Shown here piece by piece: positions 8,487 through 16,784 of a DNA stretch of 64,000 nucleotides. The notes below the pieces were generated by a model. The model was not told the DNA's origin and searched no databases. It worked only from the letters and a program-made list of their open reading frames with translations. Each line of letters starts with the position of its first letter. Position 1 is the first letter of the stretch. Where the stretch lies: contig NZ_AP031573.1 in assembly GCF_041154745.1 (NCBI RefSeq), forward strand, positions 3,968,001-4,032,000, read 5' to 3'. The position numbers and the translations under genes are program-made. This DNA is from Flavobacterium sp. CFS9. GTDB taxonomy: Bacteria; Bacteroidota; Bacteroidia; Flavobacteriales; Flavobacteriaceae.

Positions 8487-8960
8487 TTATTGATGATGAT
8501 AAGGTTCATTCCTTAAAATAGTAAATCCTCTATACAGTTGTTCAATAAAAAACAAACGGACCATTTGGTGGGAAAACGTCATTAACGAAAGTGAGATTTT
8601 GCCTTGTGCTTTACTGTACACCGTATCCGAAAATCCATAAGGACCACCAATCACAAAGACGAGAGTTTTGATGCCTGAATTCATTTTCTTTTGTAACTCT
8701 TCAGAAAAACCAACGCTGGAGAAGTTTTTACCGTTTTCATCCAATAGAATAAGCTGATCTGTTGACGAGAGTTTTGATAAGATCAATTCACCTTCTTTTT
8801 CTTTTTGCTGGCTTTCAGATAAATTCTTAACATTTTTGATATCCGGAATAATCTCCAGATCAAATTTGATATAAAACGACAAACGTTTGGTATAATCGTC
8901 AATCAAAGTTTGAAGCGATTTATTGTCTGTTTTGCCAATGGCGAGAAGTTTGATATTCAT
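8487..8960 (-). CDS. rlmH: 23S rRNA pseudouridine-1915 N3-methyltransferase
   Basis: A SPOUT-class methyltransferase that methylates pseudouridine 1915 in helix 69 of 23S rRNA, using SAM, on assembled ribosomes. 157 residues, the usual length. Signatures: LLAIGKTD at the start, the knot region FVIGGPYGFSDTVY, then SLSLMTFSHQMVRLFFIEQLYRG and the C-terminal NEPYHHQ, which is nearly invariant in RlmH. It lies 3 bases downstream of the monooxygenase-fold gene, so the two are probably co-transcribed. Confidence 0.97.
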   Translation of the reverse strand: MNIKLLAIGKTDNKSLQTLIDDYTKRLSFYIKFDLEIIPDIKNVKNLSESQQKEKEGELILSKLSSTDQLILLDENGKNFSSVGFSEELQKKMNSGIKTLVFVIGGPYGFSDTVYSKAQGKISLSLMTFSHQMVRLFFIEQLYRGFTILRNEPYHHQ

Positions 8961-8963
8961 TCC

Positions 8964-9266
8964 TTATTTTTTGTTTTCAAAAACCGTTTCAAAATGTTCT
9001 ACAATCGGAAAAGGTTCGTAGTAATGGTGTAAGATCTTTTTCCATTGCAGATAAGCCTCAGAAGTTCTAAAATCCACCGTATGATCTTCAAGAGTATTCC
9101 AGTCTACCAATAAAAGATATTTATTTTCGACTTCAAGACATTTTTCTAAACGATGTCCTATGTATCCGTTTATAGTCGAAATGTATTGACTTGCTTTTGT
9201 AAAATCAGCTTCAAATTGTGAAGCTAATTCTGGTTTAATAAAAAGAAATACGGCTTCCAAAATCAT
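8964..9266 (-). CDS. Antibiotic biosynthesis monooxygenase (ABM)-fold protein
   Basis: 100 residues forming a single ferredoxin-like ABM domain. The start MILEAVFLFIKPE, the helix FEADFTKASQYI, then GYIGHRLEKCLE, YLLLVDWNTLEDH and SEAYLQWKKILHHYYEPFP are typical. Members include quinol monooxygenases and haem-degrading proteins, but most are uncharacterised, so no reaction is assigned. It is upstream of rlmH in the same operon. Confidence 0.85.
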   Translation of the reverse strand: MILEAVFLFIKPELASQFEADFTKASQYISTINGYIGHRLEKCLEVENKYLLLVDWNTLEDHTVDFRTSEAYLQWKKILHHYYEPFPIVEHFETVFENKK

Positions 9267-9282
9267 ATTTTAAAGTAATTTG

Positions 9283-9345
9283 ATCTGCTATATTCGCTAA
9301 ATCTGTGTACAAATACTTCACGCAGATTTAGCTGATTCAGCAGAT
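9283..9345. repeat. Intergenic stem-loop repeat (ATCTGCT...AAATCTG type)
   Basis: Left arm 9283-9307 and right arm 9319-9345 are imperfect inverted copies (GCTAAATCTG / CAGATTTAGC, with outer ATCTGCT / AGCAGAT). It fills the gap between adenosine deaminase and the ABM gene. On the minus strand it could also weaken read-through from the deaminase gene. Confidence 0.65.
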
Positions 9346-9355
9346 TTTTTTTGTA

Positions 9356-10774
9356 CTAGTTTTTAGAAAATTTCGCTTCGAAAGCTTTAAAACGGTTGTC
9401 CAGATCCTTAATCAGTTGTTTTTTAACCGCTTCATCCTGAATAAAACTGTAGTTAATACTGTTGTACACATATTGTTTTATCGTTGCATACGAAACATCA
9501 GGGTATCTTTTGGCTAGTAAAACATATTGTTCTGTCATATTAGTTCTTAAAATCCCTGCATCGTCTGTACTAATTACAATTGGTACATTAAATTCTTTGT
9601 AAAGTGTAAACGGATGTCTGTTTTCCTTCACTTTTAAAATGAACTCATTACTTGCTAAATTGATCTCGATTGGAATGTTTTTTTGAGCCATGTGACGTAA
9701 TAAATCATAAGAATTCGCCTCGTAAGCAATATCAACACCATGTCCAATTCTGTTGGCTCCCGCGATGTAAATGGCGTCGTTAATGTGCCAGGTTAAATCT
9801 TCCGGCTGAACCAGTCCTAAAGTTAGTTCGCCTGCATGAAGCGTGTATTTTACGTTAGGAAATTTAGTATGGCAGTATTTAAACATCACCATGTGCAGCC
9901 AGTAATCCTTCATGGAGTTTTCACCGTGTTCAGGAGAAACAATGTTTACACCTGCAACCAATTTACTTTCGTTGGCAGAAATAAAGGCAATCGTCAGGTT
10001 TTTAAACAAATCTACAGGATCCATAAAGCGAAGCACAAAATTTTGATAACGCATGGTAAAACGCTCGTCGTCAATTTTCAGATCCTTGTGCAGTTTGGCA
10101 ATAAAATTAGTATTGAAGTCAGCAGCATATTTTTTAGCTTCTTTCTTTTGAAGTGATTGGTACAATTCGTCTAAAAGTTTTAAAGCTGCTTTTTCATCTT
10201 TCTGAGCCACAGTCTGACGAAGTTTTGCATTGAAATCAGCAAGATCAGAAACATTCATATCACATGGAATCGTTGATAATTGAGTTTCGATATAACTCAC
10301 ATTTTCAGTCAAAGCACGTTTTTTTAATTCCAGCATTCCTTCGGCGAAATGACCTTTGATTGTGGATTCGAATTTCTGGAAAGAATCAAAAAATAAATCA
10401 TCAGAAGGAACACTTACACCATTATAATCTTTAGCCGACCAGGCTTGTATGATCTGCTGCTCATAATAGGCTAATTTTCCATCATTTTTTATAGAAGAGA
10501 AAGTTTGCCAGTTGCCTTTTGAAGGTTTGGTTTTTGATACCTCCATCGTTTCCGTATTCAGATAAAAATCTTCTGCAATAGCTCTTTCCAAAAGAGGTTC
10601 TGCATAAATCGATCCGGAAAAGTGATGGTGTAAATCTCCGCCTTTTGGCATTTGTTGGAAGAAAGCTGTGGAGAGCGCTTCGTTATTTCTTATTTTTTCT
10701 AAATAACTATCAGCTGTTTGAGAAAAGCCGATTTGTGCTATAAAAATACAGAAAAGTGTAATTATCCTTGTCAT
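9356..10774 (-). CDS. Exported adenosine deaminase (ADGF/CECR1-like)
   Basis: Hydrolytic deamination of adenosine to inosine. 472 residues. A signal peptide is visible (MTRI, hydrophobic core, QIGFSQ cleavage site), so it acts outside the cytoplasm, unlike the classical cytosolic enzyme of about 330 residues. Zinc and catalytic motifs are complete: GGDLHHHFSGS (HxH), HAGELTLG (His and the catalytic Glu), RIGHGVD and STDDAGI (metal-binding Asp pair). The insertion between the HxH motif and the barrel core is long, as in secreted growth-factor-type deaminases. A TATATTTG box (10796-10803, minus strand) lies 22 bases upstream without a clear distal box. A role in scavenging extracellular nucleosides is likely. 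Confidence 0.92.
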   Translation of the reverse strand: MTRIITLFCIFIAQIGFSQTADSYLEKIRNNEALSTAFFQQMPKGGDLHHHFSGSIYAEPLLERAIAEDFYLNTETMEVSKTKPSKGNWQTFSSIKNDGKLAYYEQQIIQAWSAKDYNGVSVPSDDLFFDSFQKFESTIKGHFAEGMLELKKRALTENVSYIETQLSTIPCDMNVSDLADFNAKLRQTVAQKDEKAALKLLDELYQSLQKKEAKKYAADFNTNFIAKLHKDLKIDDERFTMRYQNFVLRFMDPVDLFKNLTIAFISANESKLVAGVNIVSPEHGENSMKDYWLHMVMFKYCHTKFPNVKYTLHAGELTLGLVQPEDLTWHINDAIYIAGANRIGHGVDIAYEANSYDLLRHMAQKNIPIEINLASNEFILKVKENRHPFTLYKEFNVPIVISTDDAGILRTNMTEQYVLLAKRYPDVSYATIKQYVYNSINYSFIQDEAVKKQLIKDLDNRFKAFEAKFSKN

Positions 10775-10851
10775 ACTCTAAGTTTAAATTACATGCAAAT
10801 ATACGAGTTTCTGGCGAGATTTAAAAATTGATTTCGTTATGTACTTTTTTT

Positions 10852-10969
10852 TACCGCAAAGGCGCAAGGTTTTGTGATATACAGAATTTAATATAAACAC
10901 AACGTTCGCAAAGCTTTAACTAAAAAGACTTTGCGAACGTTGCGTAATTCTTTGTGTACTTTGCGGTTA
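10852..10969. repeat. Palindromic element, copy 1
   Basis: Outer ends TACCGCAAAG / CTTTGCGGTTA and a perfect inner stem AACGTTCGCAAAG (10901-10913) / CTTTGCGAACGTT (10929-10941) with a 15-base loop. It aligns along its whole length with copy 2. Arms within arms suggest a folded RNA or a non-autonomous mobile repeat. Confidence 0.8.
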
Positions 10970-11031
10970 AAAATAAACGTCTTAGAAGGTTTTGGTTACA
11001 CAGTACTGTAGCAGTCTTAGAGAAAAAAAAT

Positions 11032-11149
11032 TACCACAAAGAGCACAAGTTTTTGTAATGTGCTAAGCTTAATATAAACGCAAAGTTCGCAAAGCTTTAC
11101 CAAAAAAACTTTGCGAACTTTGCGTAATTCTCTGCAAACGTTGCGGTTT
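11032..11149. repeat. Palindromic element, copy 2
   Basis: Same architecture as copy 1: outer TACCACAAAG / GTTGCGGTTT, inner perfect stem AAAGTTCGCAAAG (11082-11094) / CTTTGCGAACTTT (11109-11121). Relative to copy 1 the third stem pair has changed from C-G to A-T on both sides, so pairing is kept. Confidence 0.8.
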
Positions 11150-11182
11150 AAAAAAAACTTAGAACCTTAGAACCTCAGAAAC

Positions 11183-11467
11183 TTAAGAAAAAAGTACATC
11201 ATGAATTTCGCTCACCTTATCAAAAACACTTTTGGCAAAAGGACAAAGCGGGATAATTTTCAAATCGTTATTTCGGGCGTATTCCACAGCGGCCATAACC
11301 AGTTTTTTACCGACTCCTTTTCCGTTAAATTCCTCGTTTACTTCAGTATGGTCGATGATGAATTTTGAATCACCTGCCCAGGTATAAGTCATTTTTCCGG
11401 CTTGTTTTCCTTCTTCTACAGCTTCAAAATAGCCTCTTCTTGTATCGTTTATTTGTTGAATTTCCAT
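11183..11467 (-). CDS. Small GNAT-type N-acetyltransferase
   Basis: 94 residues, the short YjdJ-like class of GCN5-related acetyltransferases. The acetyl-CoA loop reads FNGKGVGKKLV, followed by helix MAAVEYARNN, strand LKIIPLCPFAKSVF and a C-terminal tail. The substrate is unknown. The gene is 6 bases downstream of the OsmC gene and is probably in one operon with OsmC and pirin. Confidence 0.88.
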   Translation of the reverse strand: MEIQQINDTRRGYFEAVEEGKQAGKMTYTWAGDSKFIIDHTEVNEEFNGKGVGKKLVMAAVEYARNNDLKIIPLCPFAKSVFDKVSEIHDVLFS

Positions 11468-11473
11468 AATGTG

Positions 11474-11869
11474 TTATATTAGTGTGGTTTTAATTTCGAT
11501 TGAATTGGTTAAGGTTTTATGTATCGGACAGCTGTTGGCAATCGTTTCAAGACGTTGTCTTTGTTTGTCGTCGACCTCGCCGATAATTTCTATTTTTCTT
11601 GTAAACAGAGAGATTTTGTTGTCCAAATCTCTTTCAAAGTCAACTTTGATATTGATTTCGCTTACATCCCATTGTTTGCGGTTGATATACATTCGAAGCG
11701 TTATCAAAGTACAGGAAGCCAGAGAAGAAGCCAGTAATTCTGACGGACTAAATCCTAAGTTTTTGCCACCTGCTTCCTGAGGTTCGTCGGCAATTACAAT
11801 ATTTCCGCTGGCAGATGTGATTTCCGTTCGGTACAAACGGGTATCGATGTGTGCTGATAGTGTATTCAT
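11474..11869 (-). CDS. OsmC-family peroxiredoxin-like protein
   Basis: 131 residues. OsmC/Ohr proteins reduce organic hydroperoxides with two Cys residues. Both are present: one in LLASSLASCTLITLRMY, in the central helix, and one in ANSCPIHKTL near the end. The N-terminal strands with FSPSELLA are typical of the YhfA/OsmC branch. It sits between pirin and GNAT genes with gaps of 2 and 6 bases. An oxidative-stress role for the three-gene unit is plausible but not shown. Confidence 0.9.
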   Translation of the reverse strand: MNTLSAHIDTRLYRTEITSASGNIVIADEPQEAGGKNLGFSPSELLASSLASCTLITLRMYINRKQWDVSEINIKVDFERDLDNKISLFTRKIEIIGEVDDKQRQRLETIANSCPIHKTLTNSIEIKTTLI

Positions 11870-11871
11870 GG

Positions 11872-12753
11872 TTATCGCATTTTAGGATCAGGTAAAGGAA
11901 CAAACTCAGTTTCACCCGGAACCTTAGGGAAAGTCTGTTCTGTCCAGTCTTTTTTAGCTTTTTCTATTCGATTTTTATCAGAGGAAACAAAGTTCCAAAA
12001 GATAAAGTGTTCTTCCGGAAAGGGCTGTCCTCCAAAAATATAAACCGTTGTGTTTTCGGCTATTTCGAACTCACATAAAGTGCTGTCGTTGGTAATTAGA
12101 ATTTGTTTTGGATCGTAGACATGCTCACCGCTTTTAATGCTTCCTTCAAGAATATACAAACCGCTTTCGCCAAAAAGATCTTTTCCAATATTAATTTTTC
12201 TGGCTTCGGTACTTTTGATTTCGATAAAGTAAAGCGGACTATATACAGGAACAGGTGATTTTTTACCAAATGCTTCTCCTGCTATTAATTTATATGAAAC
12301 TCCGTCTTCTTCCCAACTCGGAATATCACTGGCTTCTACGTGTGTAAAGTTGGGGTCCATTTCTTCCAGTTCTTTAGGCAATGCCACCCAAATTTGAAGA
12401 CCGTGGAGCATCTTGTCAGAATGTCTTAAATATTCAGGAGTGCGTTCTGAATGCACGATTCCTTTTCCGGCTGTCATCCAGTTTACGGCGCCGGGTTTTA
12501 TTTCCAGTTCGGTACCCAAGCTGTCACGGTGCATAATACTTCCTTCAAACAAAAAAGTCAAAGTAGAAAGTCCGATGTGCGGATGAGGAGGGACATCCAT
12601 ATTTTGATACTGATTTAAATGTGCCGGCCCCATATGGTCGATAAAAACAAATGGGCCAACCGCTCTTTTTTCACGGAAAGGCAATAGACGGCCTACCATA
12701 AAATTACCAATATTGGCAGCACGTTCTTCGATGATTAAACTGATATTTGACAT
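11872..12753 (-). CDS. Pirin-family cupin protein
   Basis: 293 residues from the ATG at 12753 (start MSNISLIIEERA). A GTG at 12795 would add 14 residues of unlikely composition and is rejected. The pirin N-terminal cupin is clear: VGRLLPFREKRAVGPFVFIDHMGP, then the metal ligands HPHIGLSTLTFLFEG and HRDSLG, followed by GAVNWMTAGKGIVHSE. The C-terminal pirin domain ends with PFPEEHFIFWNFV. Bacterial pirins are Fe-binding and some act as quercetinases; the activity here is unknown. First gene of the pirin-OsmC-GNAT unit. Confidence 0.92.
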   Translation of the reverse strand: MSNISLIIEERAANIGNFMVGRLLPFREKRAVGPFVFIDHMGPAHLNQYQNMDVPPHPHIGLSTLTFLFEGSIMHRDSLGTELEIKPGAVNWMTAGKGIVHSERTPEYLRHSDKMLHGLQIWVALPKELEEMDPNFTHVEASDIPSWEEDGVSYKLIAGEAFGKKSPVPVYSPLYFIEIKSTEARKINIGKDLFGESGLYILEGSIKSGEHVYDPKQILITNDSTLCEFEIAENTTVYIFGGQPFPEEHFIFWNFVSSDKNRIEKAKKDWTEQTFPKVPGETEFVPLPDPKMR

Positions 12754-13129
12754 GTTCTTTGTTTTAGTTGAAAGCAAAATTACAGCTGTAGTCACAATCT
12801 GTAACTTAATTTAGATTAAGAAAGTTTGTTTTTGTTTAGAGTGATATAAAAGTAAGGAATAGAATTAAAAAGATCGGATACGAATTGAAAAAGAACACGA
12901 ATTACACCAATTTTCACGAACTAATATGTGTAATGATTGAACACACTAGGAACATAGAACTCTAAATAGGATGCGAAGGTTCAAGAAATCAAGATTTTTT
13001 CACAAAGCTATAAGTCTTATTTAAAATGAAATGACTTTATATGTACAATCAGAAACTATGTTTCTATGTGTTTAAAAATTTACTCAATCAATTTGTGAAA
13101 ATTGGCGTAATTCGTGTTCTTGTCTTATA
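12754..13129. other. Intergenic gap of 376 bases
   Basis: Apart from the pirin leader (12754-12800), the gap is mostly the inverted-repeat element at 12891-13121. No coding potential is seen. Confidence 0.6.
12891..13121. repeat. Long inverted-repeat element (GAACACGAATTAC type)
   Basis: Left arm 12891-12920 and right arm 13093-13121 are nearly perfect inverted copies (AAGAACACGAATTAC, then CCAATTTTCAC), differing by one substitution and one base indel. A second inner pair, GGAACATAGAAC (near 12949-12960) against TTTCTATGTGTTT (near 13060-13072), suggests a nested hairpin. About 230 bases, non-coding, between the end of the alkylation-repair gene and the pirin gene. Confidence 0.75.
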
Positions 13130-14230
13130 TCATTTAATCAATTCAAAATCGAGTGGTTCACTTTCTATTCCATTGATAATAATCGATAACTGATGCATTC
13201 CGGTATGAAAAACACGTGTAGTGATGATTTTGAAGGACTGATTTCGCTCCACTTTAATGGTTTCATTGGGTTGGTAAACCTTCTCACTAATTTTAAAGAC
13301 TTTTTTCGCCAGATGTCCTTTTGCTTTTTTATAATGAACAGCATATTCTAAACGAATCGTTTTTGGTTTATTATTTTTATTGTTCAGATGAAAGTGAAAC
13401 TGCAGATAATCTCCAATTTTTACAAGAGGTGTTTTGATTTCAAAAGAAGAAAGTTCAACATTGGTATTGTCCAGACCATAATGACTCAGGATTTCGGGAT
13501 GCCCTTGTTTTAATAAAGTACGACAGCCGTGTTTGATAATTCCATCCGTTTCTTTGCTTTGATCTTTCCATTTACGGGCAATTTTTAAGACGATTTGCGG
13601 ATTGTCTTTTACAATATCGTTCAGGTTATTGGCGACACTGCGACGCACATATTCTGAAGGATCACTTTTTAAATTCTCTAAAATTGGCAGGATAGAGGCA
13701 GGGTCTTTTTTTAAGTACGGAATCGCCATTGCCCACGGCAATCTTGGTCGGCTGCCTTCACTGGCCAATCTACGAACATGATGATTTTCATGCAGAGACC
13801 ATTTGGTCATTTCATCAATCATCTGCTCTTTGTATTTTAGAATAAAAGGGCGAACGGCAAATTCGCAGCTTATAAATTGAGTGATAGAAACAAAGGCTTT
13901 CGCAGAGGTTTTAAAATCATCCAGGCCATACATTTCGATATAATCAGCAAAAAATATAAAGGCCAGATTGCTATCGGTAAAACTGTTTTTCTTCAGATTT
14001 TCAATAATTTTGTCCAATAAAGCAACAGCTTCCGGGAAATTTTCAGGCATAAACTGATGTAAAACAACCGTGGTGTGCTTCATGCGGTCTTTCCATTCCT
14101 TTTGGCTAAAATCGCCTTCATAAATGGCCGCAATAAATTTTTGTTTGTCAAATGTTGGATGCACTTCTGCAACAGCCTGACCAAATTGTTCGTAGAAAGA
14201 AACGGAGTAAATGTCTTTAATTAATCCCAT
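13130..14230 (-). CDS. HEAT-repeat DNA alkylation repair protein (AlkD-like)
   Basis: 366 residues. The N-terminal 220 residues are helical HEAT-like repeats with the family features FDKQKFIAAIYEGDFSQKEWKDRM, WSLHENHHVRRLASEG, RPRLPW and DPSEYVRRSVANNLND. AlkC/AlkD-like glycosylases remove N3- and N7-alkylpurines without base flipping. The last 110 residues (from about 255) form a beta-rich domain (IKTPLVKIGDYLQFHFHL ... QSFKIITTRVFHTG), as in the AlkC branch. A TACCTTTG box on the minus strand (14251-14258) may be its promoter element. Confidence 0.87.
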   Translation of the reverse strand: MGLIKDIYSVSFYEQFGQAVAEVHPTFDKQKFIAAIYEGDFSQKEWKDRMKHTTVVLHQFMPENFPEAVALLDKIIENLKKNSFTDSNLAFIFFADYIEMYGLDDFKTSAKAFVSITQFISCEFAVRPFILKYKEQMIDEMTKWSLHENHHVRRLASEGSRPRLPWAMAIPYLKKDPASILPILENLKSDPSEYVRRSVANNLNDIVKDNPQIVLKIARKWKDQSKETDGIIKHGCRTLLKQGHPEILSHYGLDNTNVELSSFEIKTPLVKIGDYLQFHFHLNNKNNKPKTIRLEYAVHYKKAKGHLAKKVFKISEKVYQPNETIKVERNQSFKIITTRVFHTGMHQLSIIINGIESEPLDFELIK

Positions 14231-14423
14231 GATTTTGTTTGAATGAGCCTCAAAGGTATTTAATGTTCGTTAATTATTTGAGTTGCTAAAAGATTAAGTT
14301 TAGTTAAGAGTTTAATCTTTATTTTTCTCAATCTTCCGCTAATTTCTCAATTTTAAAATCAAAGCGAAGCTTTTAAATCCACAAAATATGTCCTACTTTA
14401 GCATCATATAAAATTTTAGGAAA

Positions 14424-15281
14424 ATGATTAGCGAAGAACAGTTTCAAAGCGAATTACAATTATTAATCAGCAATGCAATTCGGGAAGATGTAGGAGCGGG
14501 AGATTACAGTTCACTGGCTTGTATTCCGGACACGGCGCACGGGCAGGCTAAATTACTGGTAAAAGATCAGGGAATTATTGCTGGCGTTGCATTGGCAAAA
14601 ATGATTTTTGAATACGTAGATCCGAAATTAAAAATGAAAGTTTTTATAGAAGATGGGACTCATGTAGAATATGGCGATGTAGTTTTTGAAGTTTCAGGAA
14701 GTTCTCAGTCTATTTTAAAAGCAGAGAGAGTGGTTTTGAACAGCATGCAGCGTATGTCTGCCATTGCAACCAAAACAGATCAATATGTACAGCTATTGGA
14801 CGGAACCGGAGCAAAAATATTAGATACCCGTAAAACGACTCCAAATTTCAGAGTTGCTGAAAAGTGGGCAGTCAAAATCGGAGGAGGAGAAAATCATCGT
14901 TTTGCATTGTACGATATGGTTATGCTGAAAGACAACCATATTGATTTTGCAGGAGGAATTACACTTGCGATCAAGAAGACCAAAGAGTATTTAAAAGAGA
15001 ATCATTTAGACTTGAAAATTATTGTCGAGGCCAGAAATTTAGATGAGATTCGTGAGATTCTTTTAAGTGATGGTGTTCACAGAATTCTAATCGATAATTT
15101 TAATTACGAAGACACTAAAACAGCGGTGCAATTAATAGGCAATAAATGTCAGACGGAATCTTCAGGCAATATTAATGAAAAAACAATCCGTGAATACGGA
15201 CTTTGCGGTGTCGATTACATTTCATCTGGAGCACTAACGCACTCTGTTTATAACATGGATTTAAGTCTGAAGGCTTTTTAA
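14424..15281 (+). CDS. nadC: Nicotinate-nucleotide pyrophosphorylase (carboxylating)
   Basis: Converts quinolinate and PRPP to nicotinate mononucleotide in de novo NAD synthesis. 285 residues, the normal length. Signatures: IREDVGAGDYSS near the start, the active-site block LDTRKTTPNFRVAEKWAVKIGGGENHRFALYD (quoted in parts: TRKTTPNFR and GGGENHR), MLKDNHI, IIVEARNLDE and the final YISSGALTHS. It opens a plus-strand run that continues with BrkB, DUF2147 and the beta-lactamase; the 128-base gap behind it makes a separate unit possible. Confidence 0.97.
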   Translation: MISEEQFQSELQLLISNAIREDVGAGDYSSLACIPDTAHGQAKLLVKDQGIIAGVALAKMIFEYVDPKLKMKVFIEDGTHVEYGDVVFEVSGSSQSILKAERVVLNSMQRMSAIATKTDQYVQLLDGTGAKILDTRKTTPNFRVAEKWAVKIGGGENHRFALYDMVMLKDNHIDFAGGITLAIKKTKEYLKENHLDLKIIVEARNLDEIREILLSDGVHRILIDNFNYEDTKTAVQLIGNKCQTESSGNINEKTIREYGLCGVDYISSGALTHSVYNMDLSLKAF

Positions 15282-15409
15282 ATGGGTTATGAGTTGTGAA
15301 ATGTGAGATGTAAAACGTGAATTGTATTAATGGAGGATATAGTTAATATAGATTATGTCCTATATTTCAAAAATCTAAAAATCTAATAATCGAAATATCT
15401 AAAATAAGT

Positions 15410-16333
15410 ATGTCTAAAGAAATAGAAGAGCGGATTGAGAAAGTTCCCGTGGTACGATCTGTAGTTCGTTTTTTCAAGAGAATAAAATTGCCCTGGCTCG
15501 AAGGTTTCTCGTTATATGATTTGCTTGAAATGTATACCATTGGTATTATCGAAGGAGCATTTTCGTATCATGCGAGTGCTGTTTCGTTCAGCTTTTTTAT
15601 GGCTTTGTTTCCTTTTGCATTATTTATTTTAAACTTAATTCCCTTTATTCCTATTGATGGATTTCAGCAGGACTTTTTGCAGTTTGTGCAGCAGGGAGTT
15701 CCTCCAAATACCTACGAGGCCATCAGTAAAATTATAAGTGATATTTTGAACAACAGTCACTCCGGTTTATTGTCGTCGGGATTTTTGCTTTCGATATTTT
15801 TGATGGCAAATGGTATTAACGGTATTTTGAGCGGTTTCGAATCTTCAAAACATGTTTTTGACAAACGTGGTTTTCTGAATCAATACCTGGTGGCGCTGGC
15901 GATTTCGCTTATTATGACCGTTATATTGTTTGTGACAGTAGCTACAATTGTTGTTTTTGAGGTGTTCATTCAAAAAACAATCATTCAGGATGTGTTAAGC
16001 GATCGCATTCCGCTGATTATTTTAGGGCGATATTTGTTCGTTGTTTTAATGATTTTGATAACCTCTTCACTATTATTACGTTATGGTACGAAGCAATATA
16101 ATAAAGTGCCTTTTATAAGTATTGGATCAGTTTTTACAACCATCTTAATTGTGATATCTTCATTCTTTTTTGGGATTTGGGTTATAAAATTCTCAAAATA
16201 TAATGAACTTTATGGTTCGATTGGTACATTATTAATTCTAATGTTTTATATTTGGATAAACTGTATGATTCTGCTTTTGGGATTTGAATTGAATGCCACT
16301 ATCAGAAAATTAAAACAAAAAAAAAATAAATAA
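15410..16333 (+). CDS. YihY/BrkB-family inner-membrane protein
   Basis: 307 residues with about six membrane segments. Family traits: a cytoplasmic N-terminus, GIIEGAFSYHASAVSFSFFMALFPFALFILNLIPF, a long second region (LLSSGFLLSIFLMANGINGIL), then four more helices ending IWINCMILLLGFELNATIRK. Members were once called RNase BN in error; the function is unsettled, possibly transport. It is followed after one base by DUF2147, so the two are translationally coupled. Confidence 0.92.
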   Translation: MSKEIEERIEKVPVVRSVVRFFKRIKLPWLEGFSLYDLLEMYTIGIIEGAFSYHASAVSFSFFMALFPFALFILNLIPFIPIDGFQQDFLQFVQQGVPPNTYEAISKIISDILNNSHSGLLSSGFLLSIFLMANGINGILSGFESSKHVFDKRGFLNQYLVALAISLIMTVILFVTVATIVVFEVFIQKTIIQDVLSDRIPLIILGRYLFVVLMILITSSLLLRYGTKQYNKVPFISIGSVFTTILIVISSFFFGIWVIKFSKYNELYGSIGTLLILMFYIWINCMILLLGFELNATIRKLKQKKNK

Positions 16334-16334
16334 G

Positions 16335-16766
16335 ATGAAAAATTGGATGTTAACGATTGGTATTTTTTTTCTGACACTAGGCACAATTCAGGGTCAGGGT
16401 GTAATTGGAAAATGGAAAACAATTGATGATGAAACCGGCGAAGCAAAATCTATTGTAGAGATTTATGAAAAATCCGGAAAAGTGTATGGTAAAATTGTAG
16501 AAATACTTCGCGAAAACCACAAAAAAGACGTTTGTGCTAAATGTGACGGAGCGGATAAAAACAAACCAATTTTAGGTATGGTCATCATCAACGGACTTAA
16601 AAAAGACGGTTCTGAATACAGTGGAGGAACCATTTTAGATCCGACAAACGGAAAAAAATACAAGTGTTATATTGCATTAGAATCAGTAGATAAACTTAAA
16701 CTTCGTGGTTATGTTGGTATTTCTATCATGGGAAGAACACAATACTGGAGCAGAGTGAAGAATTAA
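16335..16766 (+). CDS. DUF2147 exported protein
   Basis: 143 residues with a signal peptide (MKNWMLTIGIFFLTLGTIQGQ). The DUF2147 core is clear: GVIGKWKTIDDETGEAKSIV, then EIYEKSGKVYGKI, the CAKCDG pair (a likely disulfide or metal site), PILGMVIINGLKKDG, GGTILDPTNGKKYKCYI and a final GRTQYWSR. A lipocalin-like small beta-barrel fold is expected for the family, with no assigned function. It lies 18 bases before the beta-lactamase gene and probably shares its transcript. Confidence 0.9.
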   Translation: MKNWMLTIGIFFLTLGTIQGQGVIGKWKTIDDETGEAKSIVEIYEKSGKVYGKIVEILRENHKKDVCAKCDGADKNKPILGMVIINGLKKDGSEYSGGTILDPTNGKKYKCYIALESVDKLKLRGYVGISIMGRTQYWSRVKN

Positions 16767-16784
16767 TTTTAAAAATAAAATAAA

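Larger units (their letters stand above)
10775..11182. other. Intergenic gap of 408 bases holding two repeat copies
   Basis: It contains the deaminase promoter region at the left, two tandem copies of one palindromic element (10852-10969 and 11032-11149) separated by about 62 bases, and a short CTTAGAACCT-type low-complexity stretch next to the GNAT stop codon. No reading frame is credible here. Confidence 0.7.
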
